Below, piece after piece: positions 61,613-64,000 of a stretch of DNA of 64,000 nt. Source of the DNA: JAJECS01 sp965219705 (GTDB lineage Bacteria > Chloroflexota > UBA11872); the NCBI GenBank assembly GCA_965219705.1, contig CBDCOK010000005.1, positions 28,480 through 92,479 of the forward strand, in the 5' to 3' direction. Under the pieces are notes generated by a model that had not been told where the DNA came from, did not search any database, and worked only from the letters and a program-made list of their open reading frames with translations. Numbering within the stretch: position 1 is the first letter of the stretch; every line of letters starts with the position of its first letter. A program made the position numbers and the translations under genes.

Positions 61613-61998
61613 ATGCCGACACGACGACTGGCGCACGCGAGGACCGTCGCGCGCAATGCCCACCCGCGGCTGCGGCTCTCGGCCGCGCCGCTTCGCCGCA
61701 ACCCCGCCGCCTCGGGTCCGACGGGCGGCCGACGCCTGGCGTTCCCAGCAACGCCGGTCCGTCTACCTGCAGTTCATCTGCGCTCGTTGATGATGATGTC
61801 GCTCACGGCTGCCGCCGTCCCGGAGGCGCACCGATGGCCTTCTGCTCTTCGGCCGTCGGCCGCTCCAGATCACCGGGTTCCGGCGCGGTCGGCGCCTGCA
61901 GGCAGCGGATGTCGGGCCGATTCCGGAAGGCCTTGGTGCAGATCCAGGCAAGCAGCAATCGGGGGATGAAGCCGCATGGTGGGGGCGTGGAGGTGTTG
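61613..61998. other. No gene seen
   Basis: Both strands are open in places but no frame looks like protein. It separates repeat site 6 from the Myb-like gene. Confidence 0.35.
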
Positions 61999-62208
61999 AT
62001 GGGTAGCCGTTGGACCGAGAGCGCGGATACGGCCGTACGCCTGGCCGCGGCGCTCGACTGGGAGCATGGCGGCCGCCGCCTGGTCGACCTGGCCGAGCGG
62101 CTCGGCCGAACCGAGGGGGCTGTCCGGCAGCGGGCGTCGCGGCGGCGCGCCGTCCAGCTCGAGGGCGACGTTGACCTCGCCGGCGGCGGTGTTGGGGTGG
62201 ATTCGTGA
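61999..62208 (+). CDS. Small Myb/SANT-like DNA-binding protein, copy 4 of 4
   Basis: 69 residues from ATG 61999: GSRWTESADTAVRLAAALDW, GGRRLVDLAERLGRTEGAVR, QRASRRRAVQLEGDVDLAGG. Very close to copy 3. Its stop overlaps the GTG start of the next gene (GTGA at 62205), a coupled pair like copy 3 and its membrane partner. Confidence 0.65.
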   Translation: MGSRWTESADTAVRLAAALDWEHGGRRLVDLAERLGRTEGAVRQRASRRRAVQLEGDVDLAGGGVGVDS

Positions 62209-62603
62209 ACCGCATCCGTCCCTGGATCGCGATCGCCATGATCGCAGTGGCCGTGCTCGGAGCCGGCGCGCTGCTGGTCACCATCTACGCCACTGAGCAG
62301 CGGGTACGCGTTGACCAACAGCTGCCCGATCGGGTCGGCGACGTGAGCGAGACGACTGCCGCCGTCAATCGGGTGAACGAGGAGCTCTACCGGACGAACG
62401 CCGAACTGTTCCTCCTGATCGAGACCGTCGAGGCAACGAACATCGAACTGGTCCTCGTGATCGAGACCGTCGAGGCGACGAACGCCGAACTGCTGCGCGT
62501 GATCGAGACCCTCGAGAGGACGAACGGCCGTTTGGAGCAGGCCGTCGACACGGCGACCGCCAGACTGGTCGACCTGCAGCGCAAGCGCGGCCTGACACGG
62601 TAG
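62205..62603 (+). CDS. Membrane-anchored coiled-coil protein
   Basis: 132 residues from GTG 62205. One N-terminal membrane helix (PWIAIAMIAVAVLGAGALLV), then a long coiled coil built from repeats of 14 or so residues (NAELFLLIETVEATN, IELVLVIETVEATN, AELLRVIETLERTN). The repeats are nearly identical at DNA level (ATCGAGACCGTCGAGGC). Such proteins may oligomerise at the inner membrane. It is coupled to Myb-like copy 4. Confidence 0.7.
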   Translation: MNRIRPWIAIAMIAVAVLGAGALLVTIYATEQRVRVDQQLPDRVGDVSETTAAVNRVNEELYRTNAELFLLIETVEATNIELVLVIETVEATNAELLRVIETLERTNGRLEQAVDTATARLVDLQRKRGLTR

Positions 62604-62693
62604 GCGTTGAGCAACCTCGCCCGCCGGGCCGGCGCTGCTGCGCTACGCGAACATCGGCGTCCGGGGGTGTCGGGCTCCCTGCCCGCCGAAAAG

Positions 62694-63557
62694 TTACCGC
62701 GCCATGTCCTCGACGGCGACGGCGCTGGCGTCGAGCAGCAGGGGAACGCGGCTGCGGCGCTCGATCCACGCCCGTGCCTCGAGAGAGATCCAGCCCGTCA
62801 CCTCCAGAATGCGCGTGTGGTCCTCGTCAAGCCGACGCGCAAAGATCGGCTTGTGATGCGCGATCTGATTGCGCAGCTTCCGCAACGGGTCCAACGCCTG
62901 ATGCGCCGCCATGCGCGTCAGTTTCGCGCGGTGAGGAAACGCGCGGCGCAGCGCCGGCCGCCACAGCGTCCGCTCGTAGTCCGCCCGGTGGCCCGACAGG
63001 TCGAGGCGGCGGCCGACGCGCAGCAACGCCACCCAGAAGCCGAACGTCAGGTCGGTCACCACCCGCGACGGCGTCGGCACCTGGCCGACGCGCGCGAGCT
63101 TGGTCCGCGCCTCGGCGATCCGCTCGAGCGTCCCGATGTCGAGTCCCGCCTCGGGATTGTCGTACCAGGCTTCCCCGTAGCACCGCGTGAGCTGCCCGTG
63201 CAGCGCGTGGCGCAGCGCGATCTCGAGCCCCTGCAGCGGTTCGTAGAACGCGCCGCTCACTACGGTGTTCCACGCGTAGAGCGCCACGGCCCGCTCGCGG
63301 TCACCCGCCGCGGCCGCGACATACGTGCTCATGCGCTCGGCCGAGAACGACGCCTCGAGGTCGCCGAGCAGGCCCGGCGGCCAAGAGGACCCGCTGCCGA
63401 CGCCCTCGCCCGGCCGCGCCGCGCTCGCGCTGTACGCCCCGGGGCCGCCGCTGCCTTCGTGTAAGCGCGCGGGGTTCAGCGTCTCCCCGCCGGACCAGCC
63501 CGGCGTTCGTAACACGCGGCCCACTCGTCCAACCACCACTTCCCTCTCCCGCGCCAT
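62694..63557 (-). CDS. Abi-like protein with a HEPN-type RNxxxH motif
   Basis: 287 residues from ATG 63557, chosen because AAGGAG lies 6-7 nt upstream (ATG 63575 is an alternative). It has an Abi_2-like helical fold: LYAWNTVVSGAFYEPLQGLE, IALRHALHGQLTRCYGEAWY, VTDLTFGFWVALLRVGRRLD and the HEPN signature in LRKLRNQIAHHKPIF (R-N-x3-H). HEPN proteins of this kind are often RNases in abortive infection. The first 80 residues are low complexity. No partner gene is obvious. Confidence 0.78.
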   Translation of the reverse strand: MAREREVVVGRVGRVLRTPGWSGGETLNPARLHEGSGGPGAYSASAARPGEGVGSGSSWPPGLLGDLEASFSAERMSTYVAAAAGDRERAVALYAWNTVVSGAFYEPLQGLEIALRHALHGQLTRCYGEAWYDNPEAGLDIGTLERIAEARTKLARVGQVPTPSRVVTDLTFGFWVALLRVGRRLDLSGHRADYERTLWRPALRRAFPHRAKLTRMAAHQALDPLRKLRNQIAHHKPIFARRLDEDHTRILEVTGWISLEARAWIERRSRVPLLLDASAVAVEDMAR

Positions 63558-63779
63558 CCCTCGCTCCTTCCGCATGACGTGCCGGGGCCCGCCGGCCCCG
63601 GCATACGCCTTCGTCGCTCTGTCGTCCGTCTTCCCCCTCGTGTTGTCGTGGCGCTGAAGTGTTGGTGGTGGTTGCGGCTGCCGCGCGGGCGGCGGCAGGA
63701 CCTCGCGGGCGGACAGCCGGCTGCTGGCCGCTCACAACCGGCGCGGCGAACTGGCTCAGCCGGGCCTGGCGCTGCTGCG
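63558..63779. other. No gene seen
   Basis: 63738-63780 on the minus strand encodes RLSQFAAPVVSGQQPAV, resembling the GLSQFAAPFLSR segment of the Tn3 transposase fragment at 36.8 kb. It is too short to call. Confidence 0.3.
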
Positions 63780-63977
63780 CTACGCGAACAGTCCCGCCGC
63801 CGCGTCGGGTTCGTCGCGGCGATTGACGCGCCGCAGCGGTTGCCGGCAGCGGCTGCAGTGCAGGTCGCCGCAGTCCGGCTCGGGGATCGGGGTGCCGGCC
63901 GGCGTGGGCCTGCCGGCGCACCGCACGCACAGCACGCGGTCGGTGCGGGCCTCGTAGAAGCCGGCGGTCCCGTCCAT
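63780..63977 (-). CDS. Small zinc-ribbon protein, 65 residues
   Basis: MDGTAGFYEARTDRVLCVRC, AGRPTPAGTP, DCGDLHCSRCRQPLRRV: two CxxC pairs, a classic zinc ribbon. It lies at the window edge but the start at 63977 is inside. Function unknown. Confidence 0.55.
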   Translation of the reverse strand: MDGTAGFYEARTDRVLCVRCAGRPTPAGTPIPEPDCGDLHCSRCRQPLRRVNRRDEPDAAAGLFA

Positions 63978-64000
63978 CTCGGGCAGCAGCAGCTGAACGG

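Noticed and set aside
1..64000. tRNA, rRNA or CRISPR loci
   Set aside because: No sequence with the conserved arms of a tRNA, rRNA segments or spaced repeats was noticed; a covariance scan was not possible.

Overview
The window is a GC-rich bacterial chromosome segment, most likely from an Acidobacteriota of the Vicinamibacteria type. The best clue is the 1024-residue TonB-dependent receptor at 37.8-40.8 kb, whose secreted N-terminal carboxypeptidase-regulatory-like domain (GSIAGSVTDETGGVLPGVTV) is characteristic of that group. I see no rRNA, tRNA or CRISPR array. This is an accessory region that has repeatedly received mobile DNA. A few coherent host operons are separated by insertion sequences, a group II intron, Tn3-family debris and at least eight broken tyrosine-recombinase genes.

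Layout. 0-9 kb: partial sulfatase-modifying-factor-type gene, small hypothetical genes, one full-length tyrosine recombinase (5.4-6.4 kb), a 0.3 kb direct repeat (1778/7155), a bactofilin and the first of four small Myb/SANT-like DNA-binding proteins. 8.9-16.3 kb: an outer-membrane barrel protein, a gene split by a complete IS21 element (9851-12647), and a coupled operon for a porin, a CuA-type cupredoxin and a di-heme oxidoreductase. 16.4-21.3 kb: a truncated second IS21, then a PepSY membrane protein and a siderophore-type TonB receptor behind a three-hexamer operator. 21.4-26.7 kb: small genes, an IS1182-type element, the 3' half of a group II intron, and a VapB/VapC-like pair. 26.8-29.4 kb: a second siderophore-type receptor whose promoter matches the first. 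29.4-32.2 kb: Uma2 remnant, small coiled-coil genes, HigA remnant. 32.3-37.6 kb: IS66 copy A, ImmA/IrrE peptidase, IS110 tail, and an ORF that fuses an IS transposase N-terminus to a Tn3 transposase C-terminus. 37.8-40.8 kb: the large receptor.

41.3-47.5 kb is a four-level nest with exact boundaries: an IS110 gene is split by an antisense group II intron (41499-46503); the intron's reverse transcriptase is split by IS66 copy B (8-bp target duplication CGCTTACC); and that IS66 carries an IS4-type element (9-10 bp duplication). 47.8-50.4 kb: resolvase fragment, secreted protein, IS3 fragment and a glgA remnant. 50.4-53.1 kb: a fourth TonB receptor. 53.2-58.4 kb: a 281-bp perfect copy of part of the 26.9 kb receptor gene, an MNT nucleotidyltransferase, an aspartic-protease pair, a cluster of very small membrane proteins around an intact Uma2 gene, a cold-shock protein, and a Myb-like/membrane gene pair. 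58.4-64 kb: a RecD-like helicase, a second Myb-like/membrane gene pair, an Abi-like HEPN protein and a zinc-ribbon protein.

Functionally, the host genes centre on the outer membrane: four TonB receptors, a porin and barrel proteins, and periplasmic redox proteins. The two siderophore-type receptor units appear to share one OmpR/PhoB-type regulator. The rest looks like a turnover zone of small gene cassettes, dispersed repeats of the form GTCCRATAAC...RACC, and toxin/defence-like genes.
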